This document shows, piece after piece, positions 1 through 12,574 of a stretch of 64,000 bases of DNA. The DNA comes from Tanytarsus gracilentus (taxonomy: Eukaryota > Arthropoda > Insecta > Diptera > Chironomidae), in contig JAXRKN010000042.1 of the NCBI GenBank assembly GCA_038502055.1, positions 62,001 to 126,000 on the forward strand. Direction: 5' to 3'. Position numbers and translations under genes: made by a program. The stretch's first letter is position 1; each line of letters opens with the position of its first letter. The notes under the pieces were generated by a model. That model saw only the letters and a list, made by a program, of their open reading frames with translations. It did no database searches and was not told where the DNA came from.

Positions 1-3000
1 TTTTTGCAAATTTTTTCAGTAATTTTACCGGCATTTTTTGTTTGGTTTTATAAAAAATAAATCAAAACAGCAACTTGAAGATCTTTTCTTTCGTAAAAAA
101 CATGCGCAGTGCCATTCACACGAAGGCAAGACTTTATCGAAGCAGTAAGAAGAAACGGCATCAAATTGGAGTGTGAGTAAATGGTAAGCGAAAAGAAGAG
201 TGGGTGGTTAGGGAAATTTCCTTTTGGACATCCAGAAAGCGAAACGACGAAAAACTCAAAACTACACACATAATAAATATTCAGCGTGCATGTATGTGCG
301 AGTGCTAGCCATATCTCGCGATATACACGTATGAGTGTACAGCACAATAATTTTAAGATTCAGTGAAGTGAAGGTGATGTGGAGCGTGAGGATGGGTGTC
401 GAGTGAATAAAGAAGGGTTCTTATTATGTACACATGCGAAAGGCTATTTTCTATTTTCCCTATGGTGCCGTATAGCGTACAGAGAGGACTTCAACGACGA
501 CGATGATGATTGTGCGATGTATAGTGAAAAAAAAGGGTCGCAATGAGTTGAAATCTTTTTGGCACATGCGAGGAAATATCCTTAGATACATCTCGGGGAA
601 AGCATGGAAATGAGTTTCTGATGTATCGCAAACTTTTGTCCATCGACACAATTTTCGTCCTCAAACGCACACAACACAGGAGCAAGAAGAAGTCGTTTGC
701 ACGTATACATGCATGTAATTTGCATCTTAATACACTTTATTAAGAGAAAACTTCGTCTTTCACTCCCCAGCAACAGCAGCATCCTCATCTCCGGCCGGAC
801 AATGGCCAAGAATCTCCTCATTTGTATGTATGAATATACGCTAGTAGAATATTGATTTTCAGTTTCTCCGCTCATCGCCGCTATTTGGTTGGCTCTTTCG
901 CCTCGGTCGTGAGAGATGCCACATCTCCAATCGGCTGCCATTGCACACATCGTCATCATCGTTGTTGTTATTCTCTCGCTCTCGTCTTGCAAGAAATGTC
1001 CATCCAGACGGACGGATAGAAGAGCCATGCAGAACTCACTGAATTATAAACGAACGAAAGAGCATTATTTGCCTTGCAAATTTCTTCCACTATGAGCTTT
1101 GTGTATCTCCTCAAATTGCTGGTGCTTGACCATTCTTCGAGCGTGTTCGATCAAGGGTTGGAAGTTTTTTGCTAACCCATTTTTATTTGCGAATAAATTT
1201 CAAATTTTTTATTACTTTAAAAACTTTCCCTTTCGCATCCACTTTTAACCGTTCGCACACATCAAGTATGCGACACAATATCATCTCCTTCATGCATACG
1301 TTATGATGACGATATGCATACAGAGATAGTGAAGAAAAAGGAAGAGAAGTAGATGATAGCAATGGGATTTAATAAACAACAAGCAACTTTCACTTTGAAA
1401 CGGGAAAAAATGGCCGGAAGGCTAGAAATGAAATGAAATGGGCGAAATAAGAAGGAGAGTCGAGCTTTTATGATTATCACACCAAAAAAATCTCACCGTA
1501 TGTGGTTGTTGTGAGGAAGTTAGAAAAATTGTAGCTAAAGATTTACTTGCAGAGTTAGAAAAAAAATTAAAATAAAATTTGATTACAAAAATTCAAATTA
1601 TCGAGACACAAAAAAATAATTTTTTTTGAAAAAAATCATGAAATTCAAAAAATTATAAAATTCAAAAAATTCAAAATTTTTGATTAAACTCTTTTCGAGT
1701 ATTTTACCTCCTTTATGTATTTCACAAAAACATCATTAGAGCTTCGTTTACGTCTCTTTGAGAGCGAGCCATTTAAATCTCAACAACTTTGGCGAACTAT
1801 TTGACATGCACCCACCACCCTCACATCCTTACATCGCAAATAGCGCTTTACGGAAATAATTTCGACTGAAACATGTTGTATACGACTGCACAAAACCTAA
1901 AAGGATATCTTTCTCTCCCTATTTTATTATACGGACTTCAATTCTCCACATGACAATCTCAGCATCATGTACAAACTATTTTCCATCTTTCCTCCGCGAT
2001 ATCACGTCGAAAAGTCCTAGGGCGATTTGTTTATTTTTGTATACGGCACACGAAAAGGAAGTAAAGTAAAAGCACGTTGATTTTAAAGAGAAGAAAATTT
2101 TAAATAAAAAAATGACACATTTTAAATTTTTTATGATTTTCTCACTGAATTATGTCCATTCATTAAAAACATTCTCAATTATCAAACTTGTTCTAAAAAG
2201 CTTCACTGTAACGGTCGTGAATGAAAATTTATGATAATGAAAATAAATCTACATCATAGGCAAAAATTATTTTATGAGATTCTAAAAATTTATTTTCGGT
2301 AGTAAAAATTTTAGTTGAAGAGCGCCACTCAACCCTTATAACTTTTTTTGTATGTGGAAAAAAGTTTTGTAAAATTAATGTCATGAGCGGCCCTTTTTTA
2401 AGAGCGCTATATCCACGCACACACATAGAACTATTAGCTAATCTAGAAGGACTTGAAAAAATATAAAATCTCTGAAAAAAAAGGTTAAATTTGTGTGTGC
2501 GGAGATATGTGTAAGCAGTGCCTATTGGCATCATACATAAACTTACAAATTATGAGATCCGAAAATGGAAAGTAAAAGATTTTTCCATCCTCGAACCCTC
2601 GTCATTTTCATCTTTTTCACGATTAAAAACATATTAGATTTCCTCTCCTTTCTCTTTACAGCATTCCGCCATAAAAAAGGAGCTCAACTCTCACCCTCAT
2701 CACACATGCCCACCCTCACACTTATCTCTTCAAAGAATCCTCCGAATATTTGGATGGAAAATAGTTTTGACTCCCTTAAAATTTTACGCGTCCACGAGGC
2801 ATGTGTGAACAAATGTGCGTGTATGTGCTGTAAATCTAATTAAGTATCTTCTACATTAATTAACATCCGTACGGAGAAGTTTTTGAGGCGCAAAAATTTG
2901 ACACAATTATCATTCTCGCCTTTCCATTTTCTGCGAGAATTATTTTTGGGGACGACATCACGTTTTAGCCGTGTTGTCACGCGGAGTGTATTCACACTTT

Positions 3001-5310
3001 ATAATTTGAGATAAATGAGAGAAAGAGAAAATATTTTAACTGTTTTTGACATTTTGCGATGTTTTTTTTTATTTTTCTTTTTTTTAATGAAATATTTTTT
3101 AAATTTAGATTTTAATTATGAATGAGAAAAAAACTAAGAATGGAAACATAAAAAACTTAAATTGAATTTTTTAAAAATTTGAAATTTAACGTTTTTTAAT
3201 TATTTAAAAATTCAAAACATTTAAAAGTTAAACATCGGATATAGAATTTCTCATCCACCCACGTTTTCGCGTTTTCTCTTCTCCATCTTTCACCAGCAAT
3301 GAGTTGGAAGTAATGAATTATTCAAAAAGTTTAAATATAACCTCGTCATAGTCCTATCATCGTAATCATCGCCGTCATCTTGCTCGGTATTATATGACCG
3401 TACAATGTTTTATATAATGGCATACATATTATCATCGTCGACGACATATATCCTCGAAAGAGATGCCGTGAATGTATCGAGTGAAGACAAAAGACATGTT
3501 GAATAATTAAAAGATAAAATGAAAATTTATCCGCTCGCTCTCCCTCGAACAATAATTACAGCGAACCGCCGTTGTATCGTGTGTGTGTGAGTGGATATGG
3601 ATATGACTATATGATGATGTGAGGAGCTAGAACAAAGGCGAGCATGAAAGGAAAATTCTTTTGGTTATGCGAAACGAGACTGGATAAAAGTTAAACACAC
3701 ACACACGATATCATTTCAATTTTCTTCATTTCCATGCATTTTATTGAAGAGATTAGATTTTACTATTTGACTATCAAGAAAAAATCCAGGACTGAAAAAT
3801 TAGAAGACCATAAAGGATTTGAATGCCATTGATATTCTTCAAAATTTCAAAGTTTCAAACATTGCATTTTACCTGAGTTAAATTTTTGAAGATCACACCA
3901 CAAAAAACCGTTAGAAAAATATTAGAAAAATCAATCAACTTTTTTACACATTTTTGAATCATTTGTTGTTAAAAATTAATTAAAAGTTTTCAGAAAATTT
4001 AGCAAAAAAATTATTTTGTGTCTTGACTATTTGAATTTTATTAAAACGATTTTAAAGTAATTTTCTCAAAAAACAGAACTCAATTTTTTTGGGAGGACAA
4101 AAAAACGCGAAATATAAAAAGAGTTTTTTCTCTTCATATTTTTTTGGTGATTAAGTAGAACGGACGGGATTTTTATGTTCAACAATAATCGTCGCTATAG
4201 ACACACACACACACAAACCGTGTGCCAAGTGAGATGAAGAAAAAACTTTATCCATGCTGCTACTGTCTCTTGATGCCACTGCCGTCGTCCTCAATGTGAA
4301 ACGGTTTTTCTTTCTGAATCATTGGCTACGAATGATGGTGGTGTGTCTTCTTGTGTGTGAATAATGGATGTGAACATCTCTCTCTCTTCCATGTGCGGAT
4401 GTTATTGAAACCAAAATCAGCCTCTTTGTTCTGCAGCGATGTCGCAATTAAAGTGAATGTCAGACAGAATGAGACAATTAAAGCCATAATTTATTAAGCG
4501 GAGAGATGAAAAGTTTTTCTAAGAAATAAATTTTCATAGACGGCAACTTTTCCAATCGAATTACTTCTCGAGAGCGAGGAGAAGATTTTTTACTGCCTTT
4601 TCACATAAAAATCCTTTAAAGCTACTTTTTTTCCTTCCTTGACCACTCTCAAGATTTTTTCTCTTCTCAGAGACTTTCTCGTAAAAAGAAAATTTATTAT
4701 GTAATAAAAAGTGAGGAAAGACATGATAAATAAAATAAATAATTCCGGCCTCACTTACACACACACATAATCAGATGAGACATTCGAAAGGATCGAAAGA
4801 AATTATGAGTCTATGTAGTCATTAATCTTTTATGTTTTTTCTTGTGTGTTTCTTTTATGGACTATTTATTTCTTAGCTCTCACTCCACAAAAATATTTAA
4901 TAGTGCTCTTGAAAGTCGAGTCTAAGTTTAGATGTGAGAGTTGTAAAAATTGTCTCAAGTAAAGACTGAAGAGGGATTTTAGAAGGAAAATGTTATGGAG
5001 CTTTTTTAAAGAAAGTGACGACACTTTATCGACAATAAGCTTCGAATGTTTAGTACTATAAGGGAGATGATTTCATCTTTGATAAATTGCGCTAAAAATT
5101 AAATAAATACACTAAGTTTAGTTACTTTACAATTCAAATATTTTATTAACGGCTTTTTGTGGTAAATTCTTAGAAAAACAAGTTCAAAACTTCAAAATTA
5201 AATAATAAAATTTATTTCAATACCAAAATGCAAAACTTCTTCAAAATTTCAAACACCGCGCAATGATTGATTAGCACCTCGCGTTTCTTTACTCGCTTGT
5301 CAATATTTAG
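1..5310. other. Non-coding, no supported gene
   Basis: I see no gene here. Open frames are short (the longest, 582-1028 on the minus strand, is 148 codons), rich in low-complexity residues and resemble no family I know. The sequence alternates between islands with CA, CT and trinucleotide runs and nearly pure A+T spacers at roughly 1540-1690, 2090-2330, 3040-3230, 3960-4090 and 5090-5230. Exons too small or too diverged to recognise could be hidden. Confidence 0.6.
4201..4215. repeat. (AC)n microsatellite
   Basis: An uninterrupted AC dinucleotide run of about 15 bases. It is one of many short CA/TG runs in the island parts of this window. Confidence 0.8.
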
Positions 5311-5315
5311 ATTCA

Positions 5316-5378
5316 TTACGTCATTAAAACTTGTCACTTTGCAGCACAACAATGATTTTTTCTTCAGTAGATCTTCAG
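5316..5378 (+). promoter_or_regulatory. Possible promoter and 5' UTR of the 5392 gene
   Basis: A CRE-like TTACGTCA lies at 5316-5323, followed by an initiator-like TTGTCACTTTG at 5331-5341. A pyrimidine run ending in CAG at 5367, with a second CAG at 5378, could be a splice acceptor for a 5' UTR intron. An out-of-frame upstream ATG sits at 5351. No clear TATA box is visible. This is a motif-level guess only. Confidence 0.2.
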
Positions 5379-5391
5379 ATTTTGAACAAAA

Positions 5392-6264
5392 ATGATCATT
5401 TTAAAATATTTTTTGCTTTTTGTGATTATAAAAAGTGGATTTTCTCTTCAGTATGAGAGAGTCTTGAAGCAAAGCGAATATTTGGAAAAATGTGGCGTTG
5501 ATATTGAAAATTCAATGAGTGTGGATGATAAAAATTTAACGGCAAGTGAAAACTTTCCATTTATGGCTCTGATTGTGTTGGAAAATATGAACATGAACTT
5601 GACGGGAGCTTTAATAAGTGACAAACTCATATTGACACGCGGCAATCCGCTGATTTATCCAAAAAGTCCAATGCGATTCAGAACAATTCCATTGAATCGA
5701 GTTAAAGTTTTTCTTTCGTCAAAAAAAGTTGAAACTTCAAGAATTTTAGTTCATCCCGAAATTCAAATCAGCGTCAACGATATTGCACTAATTGTTTTGC
5801 AAAATCCTGTTGAATTAAGCAACAAAATTCAGCCAGTTTGTCTTTGGATTTCAAGCACATCTTCAAACAATTTCAAATATTTTTACATGGCAAACAATCA
5901 CCACGATACGATGAACAATTCAAGTATTTCAAGTGTGAAGTGTCGGAAAAGTGAGTCACTGTTAGTTTGCGATAATCACAACGAGACGAAAATGTCGTGC
6001 AATGAAAATAATTTGCTCTTCTTATTTATCAATCAAAAATGGTTTTTACGTGGAATTCAATTGTCGTGTGAGAGCTATGAGGAGATAAACTTAAAGACAT
6101 CAATTTGGATTTTAAATAAAATGTTTCGCGGAAAAGGTGCTAAGTGGGGTATTTGGATGCATTTATTGGCGTTACTGACCGCTACAATGGTTATTGTTTC
6201 GATTGGACTCGCAACCATAGCTTATAATTTATATACAAAGAGAAAAATGAAACAAGCTACTTGA
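5392..6264 (+). CDS. Membrane-anchored serine-protease homologue (inactive)
   Basis: A single open exon encodes 290 residues. The start has a good insect context (ACAAAAATG) and opens a signal peptide (residues 1-19). The body follows the chymotrypsin-fold plan: a linking-type Cys at 34; NFPFMALI at 54-61, where S1 proteases have PWMALL; ISDKLILTRGNP at 75-86, where the catalytic His loop (VLTAAHC) should be; NDIALIVL at 129-136, which keeps the catalytic-Asp motif; and QPVCLW at 147-152. Near residues 203-226 the GDSGGP loop is replaced by CNENNLLF, but the downstream KWFLRGI remains. His and Ser are therefore lost and only Asp (130) is kept. N-glycosylation sequons occur at 48, 69, 176 and 197. 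A hydrophobic helix at about 253-279 precedes the basic tail YTKRKMKQAT, which suggests a type I membrane protein. Role unknown; non-catalytic relatives often act as cofactors in immune or developmental cascades. A spliced alternative 3' end cannot be excluded. Confidence 0.85.
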   Translation: MIILKYFLLFVIIKSGFSLQYERVLKQSEYLEKCGVDIENSMSVDDKNLTASENFPFMALIVLENMNMNLTGALISDKLILTRGNPLIYPKSPMRFRTIPLNRVKVFLSSKKVETSRILVHPEIQISVNDIALIVLQNPVELSNKIQPVCLWISSTSSNNFKYFYMANNHHDTMNNSSISSVKCRKSESLLVCDNHNETKMSCNENNLLFLFINQKWFLRGIQLSCESYEEINLKTSIWILNKMFRGKGAKWGIWMHLLALLTATMVIVSIGLATIAYNLYTKRKMKQAT

Positions 6265-6483
6265 AATGTTTATTTTCAAAAATTGAGTTTGTTTCTAAGA
6301 AGTTAACATTTTTTAACGTAGAATCAAAATTTAAAAAAATCAGGTTGTAAAAAATGTGTCTTGGCTAAATATTTTTTAAGCAAATACACATTTAATTTTT
6401 AAATTTTTATTAAACGTTTTAGAGATGTAATTTTTTAAGAAATTCAACTCAATTTAAAATTTTAAAATTATGAAAGATGATTA

Positions 6484-6489
6484 AATAAA
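6484..6489 (+). terminator. Polyadenylation signal for the 5392 gene
   Basis: AATAAA occurs about 220 bases after the stop codon in an A+T-rich 3' flank. Position and hexamer fit a cleavage signal, but such hexamers are common in this composition. Confidence 0.4.
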
Positions 6490-9400
6490 AAAACCTAGTC
6501 AAAAACTGTTGAAATGTGATATTTTTCTATAAATATTTAATAATTGTAATTTTCATAAATTGACCATTTGCTCCTCCAGTCCTCATTTTCCATTTCAATT
6601 GAAAAATTCCTTCAACCATCTCGACTACACTCAACGTGCATTTTTCATTATAAAAAAAGTCCTTTGAAAAGAAGAAATTTTATATCTCTCTTCATAACTC
6701 GCCCATATGGCGCATCAACCGGTAAGTAGAGAGTTCCACGATTATAATGCTAAGCAATTGTGAATGCTTTATTTTTGCTTCTTCAGGGAAAGGATGCAGT
6801 GTATATGAATGGAGCTCAGGAATAAATTGAAAAGTGGAAACACATTCGCTCGAGTCATAAATATTTATGGTCATCGCTAAAGAGGAAAAAACGGCTGAAT
6901 GGAATGGATAATGGCGATGAATGGAAGATGAGGAGGGGACGCATGAAGAAAAGCGCGTATAGAATGACCATAAGAGTAAATATTGAGAGAAACACATCTG
7001 ACATGAACATAAAAAATTCAAAGATTTTTCTTTTCAACTGCCTGGATGGACATGACTCGGTGAGGGGTGCAGAGAAATAAATTCATGCTGCATATTCGCG
7101 TTTGTCTCGTAGATTTTAAATTTCAATATTCATCGCACACAGCTTGACGACGCAGTGCCGCTCAAATCATTAATGATTCATGGAAAGATCGCAAATCTAC
7201 TCAGCATGGGATTGCAAAATGACAGCGGAGAATTTTAAAAAAATCATTGAATATTGATCGACGCGAGACTTTTTTGCAACCCACACACACTCACATGCTC
7301 AGCATATATCTCAAAATGTCCATTTTTTGCCTTGCAAAAGAAAAGAAATTTTCTCCCTTCTATTTTTTTTCGCTCACTCGTTTCTCGACCCTCATCAAAA
7401 ATCCCCCGCGGTCGGTAAGAAAAAATACTTCACCGTCATCGTCGACGTCGTTTGTTGTCCGTGTGTGTACAAAAAAAATGGTGTGAGTTTACAGTCAGCA
7501 GCGATAGCAGAAACGAAAGGCGAAGGATCTCGTGTTGAATGGCAAAAATCTCCCTCGCAAAAAATAAAATAATTCGCATTTTATTCAAGGGATGATTTTA
7601 AGATTTTTTTAACTTCTTAAAGACTTAATAAGAATTGAATATTTTTGAAAATATTTAATAGATTTATTTAAAAGTGTTTCCACCCCTTGCCACCCTCCAT
7701 CCTCACATATCTTGTGCACATGCCTCGCGTGTAACATTGCAAATTTTGCTGATGTTATTCAACCCACCATAGAAGAAAACTTTTTTCTTCCTTTTTTTCC
7801 GTGTAACGATTTTTTTTCTGCTGATTGGACACCAAGGAGACCGTTTCCTTTAAGCGTAATGTTATGTCCACATTGCAGAAAAAAAATTCGAGAAAAGGAA
7901 AGAAAATTTATTCGTCTCACATCGAGGATTTAGCATTATCGTCGTCCATAATACAATTTTTTTTTCTCTCCGCTACTTTCTGTGATGTTCTCTGATGCCA
8001 TTCTTGCGAAATGTGATGGAGAGAGGTAGAAAAAAAGGTAGAGAAGTGAATTTGTCAATAGCAATTCATACATACATAAACCTTCTCTCGCACCAAACTG
8101 ACGACAATGTTGGCTTGGTTGTTGGTGCCTGCGGAAGATGGTTAAGTAAAAGTCGTTTTGATATATCGAAGGAGAAATTGTGTTGTGCCTTGGCATGCAC
8201 TATGGCAAGAGAAGAAAAAAAAACATGGCGAAAAACGGTCAAATTGATGATTCTTCTTTCCGCCTGACATCTCCACACACCTTCACCTCCCCAAACACAC
8301 TCATCGACCAATTTCTTTTCCTTATAAAATTGCTCGCCTTTAGGGCAAGGAACGTGCATGTGTAACTATGACGATATGAGGCTTACTCACATATGTGACC
8401 AAAAAGGAGTGAAAAAAGGCGATGGAAGTTGATTACATTATGTTATTAGTGCGATCTAAGGCATCACATGTGAGGTAATTTTAAAGAAAGCGAATTCATG
8501 TGTGATAATTCGAGTTAATGAGATTTGGATGGAACTGTTTTTAAATTTTGGAGATTTAAGATAGAAATTTTTTGGTGAAAACTTGCATGCAACTTTTTAA
8601 ATTCAGAATATTTTATTTTGCAAATTTTCCTCATTTACATTTTATTGAGAGCCAAAAGGCAAATGTATCAATCAAGATGAAAGTGAAAGTTAAAATCGTG
8701 AAACATGGAAAAAGAGAGAAAGGGTCAGTGAGAATGAATGAATGCAAAATTCGAAGATATATTTTTGGACATTTTGATTGTATGTAGATTTCCTCAAAGT
8801 AATTTTTTGAGCATCAACTTTTCGCACCCCTCATTCATTTCCCAAAGAAGAGGAAAAAACTTTTATGGAGATGATGTAAAAAACAGAGCTCAGAGTGAAA
8901 AATTCCTTCTCTATCGCCGTATCGAATTTTGGTGAGCAGCAGGAAGAAAATTGCGAGGAGGAAAAAAAGAAATTGAACGAGTGGAAATAAATGGCCTCGA
9001 CCAAAGAAAAATAAATTGGATTTTCATCCCTTTCCTATCGCATACACACATGTGCATTCGCTGCGATATTGTGTGTAAGAAAATGGGAGGCCATAGAACC
9101 TCTCTCTCGATGGACCTTTTCAACTAGAATAATTTTTTCCGCTTCAAAAAAATTCATCACCGATTGGAAATGAAAAACTACAGCACATTTGATATCCTCA
9201 TGCGAGAAGTGATTGGATCTCAAAAAAATCTCCTATTTTTCTCTTTTCCGCAATTGAGAAGGAGCGTGAGCAAGAAAGGCGACTGAGATGAATATCTTTA
9301 AATGTCGATGTTTATCCCAAGCCATTCATCTTCATTCGTTTTATACAAATAAGGCCGATACTAGCCCCTAAAATAGAGAGTGAGTGAGTGTGGAAATTTT

Positions 9401-11109
9401 TTTCATCTCGCTTATCAAAACGGCATTGATAGATTGGCACTTTTTGGCTTTCGGCCACGTGATGAAGAATTTTTTAAAAAAATAAATCCAAATTTAATTT
9501 TACTAATTTGTTTCATTTTGAATTTTTTTTTCTTGGATTCATACAAATTTCATCAATTTTGTCAAATTATTTATTGCATTGATTTTTTTCAGTTAATTCA
9601 ACTTGAACAAATTTTTAAATCTTTTGAGGGTTTGCAAGTGTAATCGTGACTAAATCCAAATCCATAAATTGCAAGATTTTTAATTAAGTTATTATTATTA
9701 TTTAACCGGAATTGCACTTTCAAGCGTGATTTTGTTAATGTTCATATGATCGATCATTTTTATTTCAGGATGGACAGAAATTTTATCAGCATTCATTGAA
9801 ATTTAATCGCTTAAATCATCATAAATAAAAATATTAAAATAAATTTTTAATTTCGTTGTTAGTTTTTGTAAAAATTCTTGAAAAATTCCGATACATATTT
9901 TTCTTTCGTCGTCGGTTCTTACCCACATAAATTCTCTTACTGTTAAGTGATGCCAAAAGTGGTTCAATATCTTTTTGATTTTTAATCGGAATTTCAATTA
10001 TTTTCGTAAGGTTTTAAAGTTGTCGATTTTCGTTCATTCGATAGCCAACAATAATTCCTATCGAAACTTTTGAGTCATTGGTTGATTTTCACAAACAAAT
10101 TGGTTGAGTAAAGTTATTTAAATTTATTGGATATTTGAGTTCAAGTATCGCGATATCGGAATCATAGCTTTAATCTTGGTGATCTCGTTTCACGGCCACT
10201 TTCAACAGTTTAATTTAGGTTATGTCAACCGATGATGAGAAGAAGCTCACGAGGCAGTAAAGTGCGAAAGCTGATTTTCCACTGAACGCAATGTGCCGCT
10301 AAAAATGAAATAATTAAAAATGTCACGTGGAAAACTTTTTATGAACAAGTTTCATTATAAAGTTATTAAATAAAAATAAATTAATTATAAAATTCAAAGC
10401 GATAAAAAAGTCAATAAAAGCGCTTGGTTGATGAATCACAAAAATTAAATCAAAACTCAAAATCATCAAGACATTTAAAAGCTCTTTAAGACCTTCGATC
10501 ACAAATATTCATGATCTCAAAAAAAAACACTCAGCAATTAAATTATTGGCAATCTCGCATATTCCAAATTTGACAATTGCTTTGGGACTTCAACAAAGCA
10601 AAACGGCCATCGAGCATTAAGCAAAACAAAGTGTGTCCTCTTAAAAAGAAATTTCTCTCGAATTTCCTCGACGGTCACTAATGGATCGGGTTCGGTAATT
10701 TTATTAGACACAGCAGCGAGTCTCTCTCTCTTCCCCACATCGACATATTGGCTAATGGACATTTTCGGAAGCAAAAATTGATTTGTCGCACTCGAGTCTC
10801 GAGCCTCTCTCAGAAAATATTTTAGCCACAAAACAAAAGGTCCTCGCTTTTGCATACACATGCATATCCGTCGTCTGACATATGCTCGGAATGTTCATTC
10901 GAGGAAGGACAAATTAAAATGTTGTAAATTCAATTAAATTGTAAAATTTTGATCGCGCCGGCGGTCTATATGTGTGGATCACTTAAAATAATTGCAAAAG
11001 TAGAGAGTTGAAGTTAATTGGTTGTTGGTTCTATGTCTAGAGGGAAGCCGGGAAATTCTTGACATCGTCTGTTCTTCCCGCATGAGCAAATTTTTGAAGT
11101 GGCGGAAAA

Positions 11110-11300
11110 TTCAATTTGTAAAATTTAAAATCTTGAAAGACGTTAAAATTTTTTGAAGTGAAAAATTTAAAAAAAATTGAATAAAAAAGCGTTTAAAATT
11201 TATTCAAATCATTTCAAATTTTTAAATCCGTTATAGTTCAAAATTTAAAATCTTAAAAAACGTTAAAATTTATTTGAATTTTTTCAAATATCTAAAATCC
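11110..11300. repeat. Diverged tandem repeat in A+T spacer
   Basis: The string TTCAAAATTTAAAATCTT followed by an ACGTTAAAATT core near 11236-11275 echoes a similar string near 11110-11150, about 120 bases earlier. A further ATCCGTTAAA follows near 11295. The unit is short and A+T-rich, so slippage or chance drift is possible. Confidence 0.35.
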
Positions 11301-12436
11301 GTTAAAAAAAATTCATCAAGGCAAGCTGAAAAATTTCAATTTTCACAAAAATTTCTTTGAGTCGAAATGCCTCGTGTACGGTCTCTATGCGATGTCCATT
11401 TAAAATATAGTTAGCTTCACAATTCATAATGACGAAGCATAAAAGTGTACATACATCTTTTCCTCCATGCACCCCTTTTCTCTCCTCCGATATGAATGAG
11501 CCAAACACACAAAACGGCTTTCAAAGATGGCCGACGATGCTTGACCGAGGAGTGGGAAGAATAGTTTTGAATTTCATAGTGAGCTCTAGATGAGTGGCGA
11601 GAGTGTGAGTATACAAGAATATATTTCTGTGTATATGAGTAAGATGTGGCAAAAACGGAAAAGCGGAGCAGCATTGCTGGCTGCTTAAAACAACCGTGCT
11701 GATGTGGGTGGTGTGAGGTGGTGGCCATCTCTCACAGGCGAGGGTAAAAACTACCTCAAACACAAGAGCTAGGCATGGCACTCACCAAGTGTGCGAGCGA
11801 GGAGTGCGAGAAGGAGACGTTTATGGTAAAAAAAGGGTTTTTCGTAAACACATTTGAAGCAAAAGGATAAATATATTTTTCGGAATATGATGAGGAGGCA
11901 GTTGGATGGATGGATGGCAGAGAGTGTGGGTGGTTGGAAAAAGGATAGTTCTTGTGGTTGTTCTATTCCGACGGTTTTTAATCAACGATGGATATTTTGA
12001 AAAGGATCAAATGAAAAAGTTTTTACTGTGAGGCGAGTGTGAGTCGGGAGGGATGAGAAAGAGCGATGAGAAAGCATTTGAGGAAAAAGAAGAAAAATGT
12101 AAGTTGGGATTGACAATTTTTCGAGGCAATTAATTATTTAAATTAAAAAATATTTAAAATCACTTTTTAAGGTCGTTAACCCTTAAAATTGTCCTTATTT
12201 ATGAAAGGTGGATTTTGTAACGAAAATTAACTATTTCTCGAATGGTCATATTCGACAGAAAATAGCCATGAGTGGGTGAGCGAAGTTGCACTGTTTATTT
12301 TCGAGATAGTAGAGAAAAGGGTTTTCATTTTCGGACACACAAGTCAGCATTTAACATTTCCTCGCCCATCCACCTCCTTTAGATATTGTACGATGACCAT
12401 AAGTGAGTGAGGCGGTAGAAGAGAATGTGTAATGAA

Positions 12437-12574
12437 GTTTCTAATGAATTTCAAAACGTGCTCATACAAACAGAACCATCTTATGTATGTTGCTGCTTCT
12501 GACATCGAATGATGAAACCAAGGTTCGTTGAGTGCCAATGTGCGGTATTTTAGAAAACAAGAAAAAGGATAGTT
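12437..12574 (+). other. Recurrent motif pair, copy A
   Basis: TTCTAATGAATTTCAAAACG (12439-12458) is followed by AAAAGGATAGTT (12563-12574). The same two motifs occur in the same order at 28511-28649 and 61375-61599. The start-to-start distance is 126 bases here, counted from 12437. Function unknown; a regulatory element or an old repeat are both possible. Confidence 0.4.

Noticed and set aside
582..1028. 148-codon minus-strand open frame
   Set aside because: The predicted peptide lacks domains and is rich in Met, Arg and Ser runs from repeats; no support as a gene.
10538..10861. 107-codon minus-strand open frame with a fairly even residue mix
   Set aside because: No family recognised and no clear splice or promoter context; islands of this composition regularly produce open frames of this size.
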